NCBI RefSeq assembly: GCF_018599245.1 | Contig: NZ_JAHEVJ010000001.1 | Coordinates: 62,001-126,000 of the forward strand | Direction: 5' to 3' | From: Aliiroseovarius lamellibrachiae | GTDB lineage: Bacteria; Pseudomonadota; Alphaproteobacteria; Rhodobacterales; Rhodobacteraceae | Length of the DNA stretch: 64,000 nt | Part shown: positions 1-8,789 of the stretch, in pieces | Layout: each line of letters begins with the position of its first letter | How positions within the stretch are numbered: position 1 is the stretch's first letter | Notes under the pieces: model-generated | The model's input: only the letters and a program-made list of their open reading frames with translations | The model's database searches: none | Told to the model about the DNA's origin: nothing | Made by a program: the position numbers and the translations under genes

Positions 1-1
1 T

Positions 2-298
2 GTGCTTAACGGGCTGGACGCAAAGGCCGAAACCCTGTCTGTTGCCCATCTGGGGGACGGGAACATCCATTATATGGTCTACCCGTCCGACGCCGCCCTT
101 TGTGACGCGGTGATGGAGGTGGTCGAAGAAAACGTGCTGTCCCTTGGTGGGAGTTTTTCGGCCGAGCACGGCATTGGTCTGTCCAAGCTGCCGTCCATGA
201 AACGCCGTAAGAACCCCGTGGCCCTGCGGGTGATGCGACAATTGAAGGCCGCAATGGATCCAAAGGGGATTATGAACCCGGGGAAGCTTATTCCATGA
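2..298 (+). CDS. FAD-linked oxidase, C-terminal fragment (glycolate/D-lactate dehydrogenase type)
   Basis: This is the last 98 codons of a gene that begins before the window, so the GTG at position 2 is probably not the true start. The fragment has the marks of the FAD-linked oxidase C-terminal domain (GlcD/D-lactate/D-2-hydroxyglutarate dehydrogenase family): GDGNIH near residue 19, SAEHGIG near residue 53 and DPKGIMNPGKL at the end. These proteins oxidise 2-hydroxy acids using FAD bound by an N-terminal domain that is missing here. The substrate cannot be decided from the fragment. The gene runs convergently into gshA, with a hairpin repeat between them. Confidence 0.85.
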   Translation: MLNGLDAKAETLSVAHLGDGNIHYMVYPSDAALCDAVMEVVEENVLSLGGSFSAEHGIGLSKLPSMKRRKNPVALRVMRQLKAAMDPKGIMNPGKLIP

Positions 299-340
299 GG
301 AAGAGCCGGGTGGCACAGGCGTCTGTGACTAGGATTTCTT

Positions 341-452
341 GCCTTCGGCGAGGATATTTGGAACAAGAAAAAGGCGCTGCTTTTTATTTTTCCTTGCCTT
401 AAATATCTCGGGGTGAGGCCCCTTGAAAAGGGGACGAGGGGCAGCGCCCCTT
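341..452. repeat. Intergenic hairpin repeat, copy 1
   Basis: This lies between the convergent ends of the FAD oxidase gene and gshA. It has an inverted pair built on AGGATATTT (351-359) and AAATATCT (401-408), flanked by runs resembling AACAAGAAAAA and TTTTTCCTTG, and then the GGGGCAGCGCCCC block (438-450). The same modules, a GATATTT arm, a CTCACCC/GGGTGAG link and a GGGGC(N)GCCCC block, recur at 30063, 49204, 53293 and 56847. It probably acts as a bidirectional terminator or REP-like element. Confidence 0.6.
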
Positions 453-482
453 ATCCCCCTCTGTTATCTAAGACCTCAGGCG

Positions 483-1853
483 TTAATAGCTATAATCAGC
501 GTAGATCCGTTTCAGATCACCATTCCAGTCGCCGTGATAACGCTCCAAAAGCTCATCCGCCGGGGTTTTGCCCTCTTCCACACTGTCTTGCAGCGCATTG
601 AGGAAGTGACGCTCATCTGGCACCATCCCGCCAATGCCGGGGCGGGCGCGGTTTTTCAGGCCAAGCTTGGCGATCTCAATGGTTTCGCGGGCCACATCAA
701 GGATTTTCACGCCGTTTGCTTCGCCTTGAAGGGCATCAACGGACGCCGCAACACGCAAGGCTTCGCGGGTTTCCGCGTCCCATCCCTTGGCCAGATCCCA
801 CGCCGCATCCAGGCTTTCCTGGCAGTACATCAGACCCACCCAATAGGCCGGCAGGGCGCAAAGGCGCCGCCACGGGCCGCCATCCGCGCCGCGCATTTCC
901 ATATACTGCTTGATCCGCGCTTCGGGGAAGGCTGTTGTCAGGTGATCCGCCCAATCGGACAGGGTTGGTGTTTCACCGGGCAGGGCGGGCAATTTGCCTT
1001 GCATAAAGTCGCGAAAGGACATGCCCAGCGCGTTGATATATTCACCATTTCGATAGACAAAATACATCGGCACATCGAGCGCATATTGCACATAACGCTC
1101 AAACCCCATGCCCTCTTCAAACACAAACGGCAACATGCCGGTGCGCGATGCATCAAGATCGCGCCAGATGCGCGAACGCCATGATTTATGGCCGTTTGGT
1201 TTGCCCTCAAAAAACGGCGAGTTTGCAAACAGTGCGGTGGCAATCGGTTGCAGCGCGAGCGCCACGCGGAACTTTTGCACCATGTCCGCCTCGGACCCGA
1301 AATCGAGGTTCACTTGCACCGTGCAGGTCCGGTACATCATCTGTTTTCCGTGCGTGCCAACGTGGTCCATATAGTCGGTCATCAGCTTGTAACGCCCTTT
1401 GGGCATCACGGGCATCTCATCGTGTGTCCATTCCGGCGCCGCCCCGAGGCCAATGAATCGCGCCCCGATTTTATCCGCGATTTCATGTACTTCACGCAGA
1501 TGTTCGTTCACCTCGTCACAGGTTTGGTGGATGCTGTCGAGCGGCGCACCGGACAGTTCAAACTGTCCGCCGGGTTCCAGCGAGATATTTGCGCCATTGC
1601 GTTCCAACCCAATCAGGTTGCCCGCCTCGCGTACTTCGGTCCAACCAAAGCCATCCCGCAACCCTTCCAGCATATGCAGGATCGACCGGTCGCCCTCATA
1701 AGGCAGCGGTTTAAACGTGTCCTGACAATAGCCGAACTTCTCATGCTCGGTGCCGATCTTCCACGCCTCTCGCGGTTTGCAACCGTCTTCCAGAAACTGG
1801 GCCAATTGTTTGTGGTCGGTGATTGGGCCGCCGCCGGATTGTGGGATGGACAT
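483..1853 (-). CDS. gshA: Glutamate--cysteine ligase (GCS2, plant/alphaproteobacterial type)
   Basis: This enzyme catalyses the ATP-dependent joining of glutamate and cysteine, the first step of glutathione synthesis, in the cytosol. The 456-residue length and the N-terminal GTEHEKFG motif (residues 34-41) fit the GCS2 family found in plants and alphaproteobacteria rather than the enterobacterial GshA type. The ATG at 1853 is preceded by a good AGGAG site. It is the last gene of a leftward group that starts at rsmE, although a gap of about 100 bases before it may carry its own promoter. It is full length with no visible defect. Confidence 0.95.
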   Translation of the reverse strand: MSIPQSGGGPITDHKQLAQFLEDGCKPREAWKIGTEHEKFGYCQDTFKPLPYEGDRSILHMLEGLRDGFGWTEVREAGNLIGLERNGANISLEPGGQFELSGAPLDSIHQTCDEVNEHLREVHEIADKIGARFIGLGAAPEWTHDEMPVMPKGRYKLMTDYMDHVGTHGKQMMYRTCTVQVNLDFGSEADMVQKFRVALALQPIATALFANSPFFEGKPNGHKSWRSRIWRDLDASRTGMLPFVFEEGMGFERYVQYALDVPMYFVYRNGEYINALGMSFRDFMQGKLPALPGETPTLSDWADHLTTAFPEARIKQYMEMRGADGGPWRRLCALPAYWVGLMYCQESLDAAWDLAKGWDAETREALRVAASVDALQGEANGVKILDVARETIEIAKLGLKNRARPGIGGMVPDERHFLNALQDSVEEGKTPADELLERYHGDWNGDLKRIYADYSY

Positions 1854-1959
1854 GGGCTTCTCCTGAAAACTCTGAAGGCTATTAGGTGGGCGAAGTGCAG
1901 GGCAGTGTCAATGACTTGAAATGCCCCTTTGGGTTCGCGCCGGGTGATGCCCCTTTGGG

Positions 1960-2478
1960 TCAATGTAAATTGACCACCTTACGGGACCAGATCACGGTTC
2001 TGTCAGGACCGGCCTTGTCAGAGGCGGCATTTACCGCGCGAATTGCGGCGGCGATGTCGATGCCGGGCAAAACGGTGAGCGCGTCAAACAGCGCCTCGGA
2101 CCCTTCGGCAGATGTTGGGATGGTCAAAAGCTCGGCCCCGGTGCGAAAACGCCAGACCGGAAGCCCGGCAAAGTCGCGGGCGATGGTGATGTCTTGCACC
2201 AGATCGAGCGAGGAAAACCCACCGCCAACAGGCGCCAGATAAATCACTTGTCGTTCGTCAATTTGCACAACCCCTACGCCACCGGTGCCAACCCGGATCC
2301 GTGCGCGCATCAGGCCTTGCCAAGCAACGGCAGCCCCCAAAAGCGCCAGCGCAATGCCCATCCATTTGATCAATCCCAGCGATCCCAACGCCCACCATAG
2401 GCCAAGCCCGGCAATGATCCCACCAAGGATGGCCTCGCGAAATCGTAGTATTTGCGCGCGGGCATCTGGGCGGATCAT
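1960..2478 (-). CDS. Conserved hypothetical membrane protein
   Basis: This 172-residue protein has two close hydrophobic segments (about residues 17-35 and 38-56), then a soluble C-terminal domain of about 110 residues rich in beta-type sequence. The pattern suggests an inner-membrane anchor with a cytosolic or periplasmic domain. I do not recognise a named family. Its ATG overlaps the stop of the upstream acetyltransferase gene as ATGA (2475-2478), so the two are probably translationally coupled. Confidence 0.75.
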   Translation of the reverse strand: MIRPDARAQILRFREAILGGIIAGLGLWWALGSLGLIKWMGIALALLGAAVAWQGLMRARIRVGTGGVGVVQIDERQVIYLAPVGGGFSSLDLVQDITIARDFAGLPVWRFRTGAELLTIPTSAEGSEALFDALTVLPGIDIAAAIRAVNAASDKAGPDRTVIWSRKVVNLH

Positions 2479-3353
2479 GGGCGGGCTCCGATTGTGACAG
2501 GGTTGGACAGGATGGCGAGCGTATACTCCCCAATCCGTTCAAACCCGATGGCTTCATAGGCGCGGCAGGCGGCGTCCCCGCTGGCAAAGAGAATGGCGGT
2601 TTTCACCCCCTGTGCGCGCACCTCTTTCAGATGGGCGGCGACCACCCGACGTGCAAGGCCTTGGCCTCGGCTTTCTGGCGGCGTGTAGACCCCACCGATT
2701 TGCACCATGTCCGGCAGTTGCGCGTTAAAGGCGGTCATCGCAACGGGTGCGCCGTCTTGGATCATCAGGCGCACGTTGCCTGTGGCAATGGTCTGATCGA
2801 CCCGCGCGGCAATGATTTTGGTCAGCGCGTCATCGTCCTCTGCCCCAAGGGCCTCAATATGATAGGCGCGAAACCAAGCGGTCAGGGTGTGGGTGTCTTC
2901 TTTTGTCGGGGGACGTATCTGGATCTTTTTTGATCCGGTTGGGTCGGGCTCAACCATGTTGTCCAAGGCCAAGCGGTACAGCGGTTCAATGCGGTGCAAA
3001 TCATACGCCGCATCTTCTAACGACAGCGTCAGGCGCATGGCCTCGGCCATATCTGCTGCGCCATTTACGCCAGAGATGGAGTGCCCTTGCATGGCGTCGA
3101 AAAACCCCCGCCAAAACACGCTCCCCTCGCCGCAGGCGTTCACAAACCCCGCGTTGGATCGGGCGAATACGCCAGTGATCTTCCCCGCGGTCTCTTCAAC
3201 CCAGAATGTGTTGGCATGGGGGTGATCTGACCCAGACAGGCCAAACCGCGCCAGACCCGCGCGCATGAACATGGTGGTTTCGGCGCGAGCGGAAAGAAAG
3301 CGTGCGATTGCGGGGGCATCAGCGGATTGGGCAGGGCGGATGGTGGGCATCAT
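2475..3353 (-). CDS. GNAT family N-acetyltransferase
   Basis: This is a 292-residue protein. Its C-terminal half has GNAT features, including the acetyl-CoA loop segment ESRGQGLARRVV and a following AILFASGDAACRAYEAIGF stretch typical of motif B. The N-terminal half is more divergent, so this may be a tandem or extended GNAT protein. The acceptor substrate is unknown. I chose the ATG at 3353 because it overlaps, as ATGA, the stop of a reading frame that continues the upstream kinase-like gene (stop at 3352-3350). An upstream ATG at 3374 exists but lacks this support. Confidence 0.8.
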   Translation of the reverse strand: MMPTIRPAQSADAPAIARFLSARAETTMFMRAGLARFGLSGSDHPHANTFWVEETAGKITGVFARSNAGFVNACGEGSVFWRGFFDAMQGHSISGVNGAADMAEAMRLTLSLEDAAYDLHRIEPLYRLALDNMVEPDPTGSKKIQIRPPTKEDTHTLTAWFRAYHIEALGAEDDDALTKIIAARVDQTIATGNVRLMIQDGAPVAMTAFNAQLPDMVQIGGVYTPPESRGQGLARRVVAAHLKEVRAQGVKTAILFASGDAACRAYEAIGFERIGEYTLAILSNPVTIGARP

Positions 3354-3525
3354 TCGCGGTCCATCAACGTGCAAAGGTCGTGCAACAGGATCTTCGCGCG
3401 GGCGATATTTTCCTGTCGACGCAGCGGTTTTTTTGAGGCCGGAAACAGGCTCTCTAGCTGCCGCGCAATTAAGAAGAATGGTATTGTGACGTTTTTCTCG
3501 TCAGGTCTTTATTGCACCGCAGCTG
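3350..3525 (-). pseudogene. Out-of-frame, stop-interrupted C-terminal remnant of the kinase-like gene
   Basis: This stretch lies beyond the stop of the kinase-like frame. Read in the frame whose codons start at positions equal to 1 modulo 3, it gives protein-like sequence from about 3610 (FPLLAISGLIPPLFG), then one TAA at 3511-3509, then more protein-like sequence (FFLIARQLESLFPA, ENIARAKILLHDL). It ends at TGA 3352-3350, which overlaps the ATG of the acetyltransferase gene. No ATG or GTG follows the TAA until the last few codons, so it is unlikely to be a separate gene. The simplest reading is that a frameshift near 3600-3640 plus a nonsense codon has broken the end of the upstream gene. Confidence 0.6.
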
Positions 3526-4332
3526 TCAGCGCATCAATGTCGCAGGCGCGCGTACCAAAAAGAGGGGGGATGAGGCCGGAGATCGCGAGCAGGGGGAATG
3601 CATCGCTTCCCAACCCAGAAAATTCCCAAGCATTTTTGCGGCGGGTTGCTGCCGGTATGCTTCGACATCAATCGCCCAAAGCGCGGCGTCCGTCCAAATG
3701 AAGTTTTGTGCGTGGAAGTCATCATGCCCGCCGCACAGGCGCATGTCTGTTCCGCGGTGCAATCTGCCAAATCTTGTTAATGCGTGGAACAAGGACTGCA
3801 GGATAGCGCGTTCTTCTGCGGGATAGCTGTCATACGGTAGGCCGGCGAGTTGCGATAGGGTCCAGTCTGGCGAAAATACCGTGCTGTCCGGCCCTTCCGT
3901 GCGGATTGTCGCGGCTTGCTCCAGCCAGCCGCCAAGGCGTGTTAAGATGCGGTTGCGGTGCTTACCGCTCGCGGATTGCAATTCTTCGTGCAATGTTCGG
4001 CCATCGACGAATTCGGTGATGATCAGCCCCTGACCCGGCAGCGTTGCGAGGCATCTGCTGACGCGATAAGGGTCATGTCCAAGGGCGCGATCAAAGCAAG
4101 CGAGCGCGGCTTTTGTGTTTTGCACAACTGTCGCGGCGCCGGGCTTTTGGATCTTTTTTATAATCACCTTCTGGCCGCGAAAAAGAGCGGAAAAAACCAC
4201 CCCCCAACTGCGCGCGCGCAGAAGTTCTTTCAATTCGACTTGCCCTGATCCAAACCTTTTGTCGCACACCCGCTGGATGTCTTGGGACAATTCCAATGCG
4301 TCCCAAAGGTGGTAAGACGTCGTTTCAGCCAC
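3526..4332 (-). CDS. Kinase-fold (APH/phosphotransferase-like) protein, probably broken at its 3' end
   Basis: This is a 268-codon frame with a protein-kinase/aminoglycoside-phosphotransferase-like core: a VIIKK strand with a candidate ATP-binding lysine (57-60), a catalytic loop HDDFHAQN (203-210) and IDVE (221-224) in the place of the metal-binding motif. The last 25 or so residues in this frame are rich in Ser, Pro and Arg and do not look like a folded end. A neighbouring frame carries better protein sequence to 3350 (see the remnant entry). The intact ancestor was probably about 327 residues. The start overlaps the end of rsmE by 8 bases, as in an operon. The substrate is unknown. Confidence 0.65.
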   Translation of the reverse strand: MAETTSYHLWDALELSQDIQRVCDKRFGSGQVELKELLRARSWGVVFSALFRGQKVIIKKIQKPGAATVVQNTKAALACFDRALGHDPYRVSRCLATLPGQGLIITEFVDGRTLHEELQSASGKHRNRILTRLGGWLEQAATIRTEGPDSTVFSPDWTLSQLAGLPYDSYPAEERAILQSLFHALTRFGRLHRGTDMRLCGGHDDFHAQNFIWTDAALWAIDVEAYRQQPAAKMLGNFLGWEAMHSPCSRSPASSPLFLVRAPATLMR

Positions 4333-5047
4333 GCCAATCGCCCAATTGTTGTTGCCAGATGGTCATCGCGGCGACGGCGGCAGTGTCTGCACGCAGGATA
4401 CGTGGGCCGAGGGATACCGCGTGGCCCATTTTGCGCAGTTTTTCGCGCTCGGTTTCCGAAAATCCCCCCTCGGGCCCGATGAAAATGGCCCATTTGTCAC
4501 CGCCCGCATCCCCCAGCGCCTGTTTGGCGCCGACAAGGGCTTCGTCGCAGAACATGATCTTTCGATCCTCGGGCCAAGTGGCGAGGAGTTTATCCAAGCG
4601 TACCAAATCGCGCACTTCCGGCACATAAGTTCCGCCACATTGCTCGGCCGCTTCCACCGCATGGGCCTGAAGCCGGTCGCGGCGGATGCGTTCAGAATTG
4701 GTAAAAGCGGTGTGCATCGGCTGGATCACATTTGCGCCCATTTCGGCCGCTTTCTCAACGATGAAATCGGTGCGCGCCTTTTTGATCGGTGCAAAACACA
4801 GCCACAGATCGGGGGGCAATTGCAGCGGTTTGGATTGGCGCTGACACAGCAAGATGCCTTTGCGCTTGCCCGCTTGCACAATCTCTGCGGTATATTCCCC
4901 ATCACGCCCGTTAAAAAGTGCTACAAAATCGCCCGCTTCCATGCGCATCACGCCAAAAAGGTAATGGGCTTGGTCACGATCAATCAAAACGGTTTGCCCA
5001 TTGCCTAGGGGCTGCTCTACAAAGAGCCGAACTTTTGCCTGTTTCAT
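4325..5047 (-). CDS. rsmE: 16S rRNA (uracil(1498)-N(3))-methyltransferase
   Basis: RsmE uses S-adenosylmethionine to methylate U1498 of 16S rRNA. The protein has an N-terminal PUA-like domain and a C-terminal SPOUT (trefoil-knot) domain, with the SAM-binding IGPEGGFSETE loop near residue 175 and the knot segment LGPRILRADTAAVAAM near the end. I chose the ATG at 5047 (240 residues, MKQAKVRLF...) over an in-frame ATG at 5071, because it matches the usual length and follows an AAGGTGG site. It is divergent from ubiA and heads the leftward operon. Confidence 0.93.
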   Translation of the reverse strand: MKQAKVRLFVEQPLGNGQTVLIDRDQAHYLFGVMRMEAGDFVALFNGRDGEYTAEIVQAGKRKGILLCQRQSKPLQLPPDLWLCFAPIKKARTDFIVEKAAEMGANVIQPMHTAFTNSERIRRDRLQAHAVEAAEQCGGTYVPEVRDLVRLDKLLATWPEDRKIMFCDEALVGAKQALGDAGGDKWAIFIGPEGGFSETEREKLRKMGHAVSLGPRILRADTAAVAAMTIWQQQLGDWRG

Positions 5048-5095
5048 ACGCGATCCACCTTCGTGTCCCAAGTGACCTGACTATAAGAGCAACCT

Positions 5096-6061
5096 ATGAC
5101 CCAACCAGACGAACTACCAGACCCCAATGGACAGGTTTCCGATGCTTATTCGGGCAATTGGGTGGATCATTATGCCCCTGCGTGGTCGCGCCCTTATTTG
5201 CGGCTGTCACGCGCGGATCGGCCAATTGGGACGTGGCTATTGCTGTTGCCGTGCTGGTGGGGGCTATTGCTCGCATCCGGGCAAAGCGGACGGTTTGGGC
5301 TTTATGATCTGTGGATTGCCGTTGGCTGTGCGCTGGGCGCGTGGTTGATGCGCGGGGCGGGCTGTACCTGGAATGACATCACCGACCGAAATTTTGATGG
5401 TCAGGTGGAACGCACCAAAAGCCGCCCGATCCCTTCGGGGCAGGTTTCCGTGCGCGGGGCTGTGATCTGGATGGGCCTACAGGCGTTGATTTCCTTGGGG
5501 ATTTTGCTGACGTTCAACACGGCGGCCATCCTGATGGGGTTCATCGCCATCATCCCGGTGCTGGTCTATCCCTTTGCCAAGCGTTTCACTTGGTGGCCGC
5601 AGGTGTTTCTGGGCATTGCCTTTAACTGGGGCGCGCTTCTGGCATGGGTGGCACATACCGGGCGACTCGAGTGGCCCGCCGTGGCGCTTTACTTGGCTGG
5701 GATCAGCTGGACGCTGTTTTACGATACGATCTATGCCCATCAGGACAAAGACGATGACGCGATGATTGGGGTGAAATCCACCGCTCGCCTGTTTGGCGCA
5801 CGCACCCGGCAGTGGCTGTCGTTTTTCATGATCCTCACTTTGGTGATGCTGTCGATGGCGATCATTCAGGCGATGGGCGCACGCAATGCCATCGCGATGA
5901 CCGTTGCCCTGGGCGGTGCTTGGGTCATGGGGTGGCATCTGGCGTGGCAATTGCGTGTGCTTGATATTGATAACCCGGACATTTGCCTGCGACTTTTTCG
6001 CGCAAATCGCAATACCGGTTTGATCCCCGTGCTGTTTCTTGCCGTATCGCTATTGCTTTGA
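5096..6061 (+). CDS. ubiA: 4-hydroxybenzoate polyprenyltransferase
   Basis: UbiA attaches the polyprenyl tail to 4-hydroxybenzoate in the membrane during ubiquinone synthesis. This 321-residue protein is strongly hydrophobic (about eight to nine membrane segments). It has both Asp-rich motifs that bind Mg-pyrophosphate: NDITDRNFD (residues 93-101) and the second, DKDDD, near residues 217-221. It is divergent from rsmE with a gap of under 50 bases that must hold both promoters. Confidence 0.95.
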   Translation: MTQPDELPDPNGQVSDAYSGNWVDHYAPAWSRPYLRLSRADRPIGTWLLLLPCWWGLLLASGQSGRFGLYDLWIAVGCALGAWLMRGAGCTWNDITDRNFDGQVERTKSRPIPSGQVSVRGAVIWMGLQALISLGILLTFNTAAILMGFIAIIPVLVYPFAKRFTWWPQVFLGIAFNWGALLAWVAHTGRLEWPAVALYLAGISWTLFYDTIYAHQDKDDDAMIGVKSTARLFGARTRQWLSFFMILTLVMLSMAIIQAMGARNAIAMTVALGGAWVMGWHLAWQLRVLDIDNPDICLRLFRANRNTGLIPVLFLAVSLLL

Positions 6062-6131
6062 TTGCGCCTGCCCACGCAAGGGCTTAAGACAAGTGAAATC
6101 ACCCTTTTTGACCACACCGCGGAACCGATAA

Positions 6132-8429
6132 ATGCGTATTTCCACATCAATTTTGGCCCCCGGCCTTTTTGCTTTTGCGGCTTTGCTTGCGCTATTAGGG
6201 GCCCGGATTTCGGTTGGTGTGATTGAACGTATTTCGGTCGATTACGTTCAGGATGCCCTTGTGTTGCAAGGGTATGAATGGGCCTCGACCGAGGCCGATG
6301 GGTTGCAGGTTGTCCTGTCCGGCACTGCCCCGAGCGAAATCGCGCGTTTCCGGGCCTTGGCCACGGCCGGCACCGTCGTTGATGCTGCCCGCGTGATTGA
6401 CAATATGAACGTACCCGCCGCCGAAGCAATCCAGCCGCCGCACTTTTCTATTGAGATTTTGCGCAACGACGAGGGGATTTCGCTGATTGGTCTGATCCCC
6501 GCGGATGTGGACCGGGCGGCGCTGACCAAAGAAATCAAGAATATCGCGGGATCGACCCATATCACCGATCTGATGGGGATTGCCGACCACCCGGTGCCAA
6601 AAAACTGGGATGATGCGCTGAAATTTGCAATGACGGCGCTGGGCACATTGCCGCGTTCCAAAATCTCGATGGATGCGGATCGGGTCGCGATCACGGCGAT
6701 TTCTGACAGTTCGGAGCAAAAATCCCGATGGGAACGTGAACTGAAACGCGCTGCACCCCGCAGTGTTTTGCTTTCAATGAATATTTCGGCCCCACGCCCA
6801 GTCATCACCCCGTTCACGCTCCGGTTTTTGATTGATGAAGATGGTGCGCGGTTTGATGCCTGCTCGGCCCATGACACGGTTGGGCGTGCGCGCATTCTGT
6901 CTGCGGCGGCCGAAGTGGGGTTGGATGGCAGTTTTGACTGCACAATCGGGCTTGGGGTGCCGTCACCGGATTGGGCCGACGCGGTTGTCGCGGCCATTCG
7001 TAAACTTGGCGAGCTGAAGGGCGGGTCGGTCACGTTTTCCGATGCGGATGTGACCTTTGTTGCGGCACCCGGCACCACGCAATCAATGTTTGATCGGGCC
7101 GTGGGCGAGCTGGAATCAGACCTGCCAGACCTTTACTCGGTCCATGGTATCTTGCCTGAAGTTGTGAAAATCGACGGGTCTGGCGAAGGCGACGGCCCGC
7201 CGGAATTCGTGGCCACGCTCAGTCCCGAAGGGCAAATGCAATTGCGCGGACGCCTGACCAACGACCTGCAACGCGAGGCGGCGGAAAGCTATGCGCGGGC
7301 GCGTTTTGGGGTGGGGAATGTCTATGCGGCGACGCGTCTTGATCCGGAGCTGCCGGCCGGTTGGCCCACCCGCGTCCTGGTGGCGCTGGAGGCTTTGGGG
7401 CATCTGAGCAACGGTGCCATTGTGGTGCAGCCGGACGTGGTGGATGTGCGTGGCAACACTGGCGATCCGGATGCTGGTGCCACCATCTCGCGTATTTTGT
7501 CGGAAAAGCTGGGGGCGTCGCAGAATTTTCAGGTGGATGTCACCTATCAAAAGGCGCTGGATCCGGTCTTGGGCCTGCCAACGCCGCAGGAATGTGTGGC
7601 CCAGATCAATGAGATCCTTGCGATCAGCAAAATCACCTTTGCGCCGGGGTCCGCGAATATCGAAGCGTCGGCAGGCGAAACCGTTGATAAGATCGCGGAG
7701 CTTTTGAAAAAATGTGACGACGTGCGCATGGAAGTTGCCGGGTACACCGACAGTCAGGGCCGCGAAGAAATGAACCGCGCTTTGTCGCAAACCCGTGCGC
7801 AGGCTGTTTTGACAGCGCTTTTGTCGCGTCGGGTGCTGACGTCAAATCTGGTGGCCAAAGGCTATGGCGAGGAAGATCCGATTGCGGACAATGGTTCGGA
7901 AGAGGGGCGCGAGGCCAATCGGCGGATTGAGTTCCGCTTGCTTGATGCGGTGGACCGTGCCGAAGCGCTGGGGGCTGTGACAGAGGATACAGCGCCAGAC
8001 CAGCCCACGCCCGATGGTGCGCAGCCAGATGCTGAAGCCGCCGCGAGTGACGCTTTGTCGTCGGAGGAACAGGCGGCAAAGGCTGAGGGCGCGCCCCAAG
8101 ATGGCGCCTCGATTGAGCAGAATGCAGCGTTGGATCCCGCCGCGGAAAACCCATCGGCGCAAGAACCGACCCAAGAGGGTGATGCGCAAGCCGCTGCAGA
8201 GCCCAGTGCCACACAAACCTCTGGTGATATAGACACGCCCGCAGCCTTGGTTTCTGGGGCAGGATCAGAGGCAGAAGGCGGCGTTGAACCGGATGCCCCG
8301 TCTGACACCGTACCGGGCGTCATCGCACGTACACCCGGCGAGGGGGATCCACGTCCTGCGCCCCGTCCCGAACCAAGCCCAGAACAAAATGACCAGACCG
8401 CAACCCCAACTGACAGCGCCACGCAGTAA
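6132..8429 (+). CDS. Large OmpA-family envelope protein with acidic C-terminal tail
   Basis: This is a 765-residue protein. A membrane segment or uncleaved signal (about residues 8-25) is followed by a long region with sequence resembling repeated BON/secretin-like modules (about 30-480). An OmpA-like peptidoglycan-binding domain follows at about 500-610, with GYTDSQG and RAQAV segments and the NRRIEFRLL end. The last 150 residues are low-complexity and acidic, rich in Ala, Glu, Asp, Pro and Gln. It probably links the inner membrane or periplasm to the cell wall. It is followed after 11 bases by a coiled-coil membrane protein that is probably co-transcribed. Confidence 0.85.
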   Translation: MRISTSILAPGLFAFAALLALLGARISVGVIERISVDYVQDALVLQGYEWASTEADGLQVVLSGTAPSEIARFRALATAGTVVDAARVIDNMNVPAAEAIQPPHFSIEILRNDEGISLIGLIPADVDRAALTKEIKNIAGSTHITDLMGIADHPVPKNWDDALKFAMTALGTLPRSKISMDADRVAITAISDSSEQKSRWERELKRAAPRSVLLSMNISAPRPVITPFTLRFLIDEDGARFDACSAHDTVGRARILSAAAEVGLDGSFDCTIGLGVPSPDWADAVVAAIRKLGELKGGSVTFSDADVTFVAAPGTTQSMFDRAVGELESDLPDLYSVHGILPEVVKIDGSGEGDGPPEFVATLSPEGQMQLRGRLTNDLQREAAESYARARFGVGNVYAATRLDPELPAGWPTRVLVALEALGHLSNGAIVVQPDVVDVRGNTGDPDAGATISRILSEKLGASQNFQVDVTYQKALDPVLGLPTPQECVAQINEILAISKITFAPGSANIEASAGETVDKIAELLKKCDDVRMEVAGYTDSQGREEMNRALSQTRAQAVLTALLSRRVLTSNLVAKGYGEEDPIADNGSEEGREANRRIEFRLLDAVDRAEALGAVTEDTAPDQPTPDGAQPDAEAAASDALSSEEQAAKAEGAPQDGASIEQNAALDPAAENPSAQEPTQEGDAQAAAEPSATQTSGDIDTPAALVSGAGSEAEGGVEPDAPSDTVPGVIARTPGEGDPRPAPRPEPSPEQNDQTATPTDSATQ

Positions 8430-8440
8430 GGATATTACCG

Positions 8441-8773
8441 ATGAACCGCACCGAATTCATTATCGTCACCGCGATCATCCTTTTCGTCGCATTTGCGCTG
8501 GGCTGGTTTGCACATTGGATGATCCATAGATTTGCAAAAGTCGCGAGCAATGAAATGGGCGAGATTGACCGTATGGCACAATCGTTGCACGACGCAGAAG
8601 AGACGCGGGATCAGGCGATCACCTATCTGCAAAATCGCGAAGCAGAGATGTCAAATCAGATGCAGCAGACCGAAGCAGAATTGCGCGCCGCGATGGACGG
8701 GTTGCGCGATGCCCGCCAAGAGGCTGAGGAACTGCGCGCCTATATTGAGCGGAACCTGCAAGCCAACGGCTAA
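8441..8773 (+). CDS. Small single-span membrane protein with coiled coil
   Basis: This 110-residue protein has one N-terminal membrane helix (about residues 6-26) followed by a long charged helix, rich in Glu, Gln, Arg and Ala, that looks like a coiled coil to the end. I do not recognise the family. The start follows an AAGGA site, 11 bases after the OmpA-type gene, so the two probably form an operon and may act together at the envelope. Confidence 0.75.
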   Translation: MNRTEFIIVTAIILFVAFALGWFAHWMIHRFAKVASNEMGEIDRMAQSLHDAEETRDQAITYLQNREAEMSNQMQQTEAELRAAMDGLRDARQEAEELRAYIERNLQANG

Positions 8774-8789
8774 GGCGGTTCTGTTCGCG

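Noticed and set aside
423-1919. Long plus-strand open frames opposite gshA (423-1184, 1188-1919)
   Set aside because: They mirror the high third-position GC of gshA on the other strand and contain no recognisable protein sequence.
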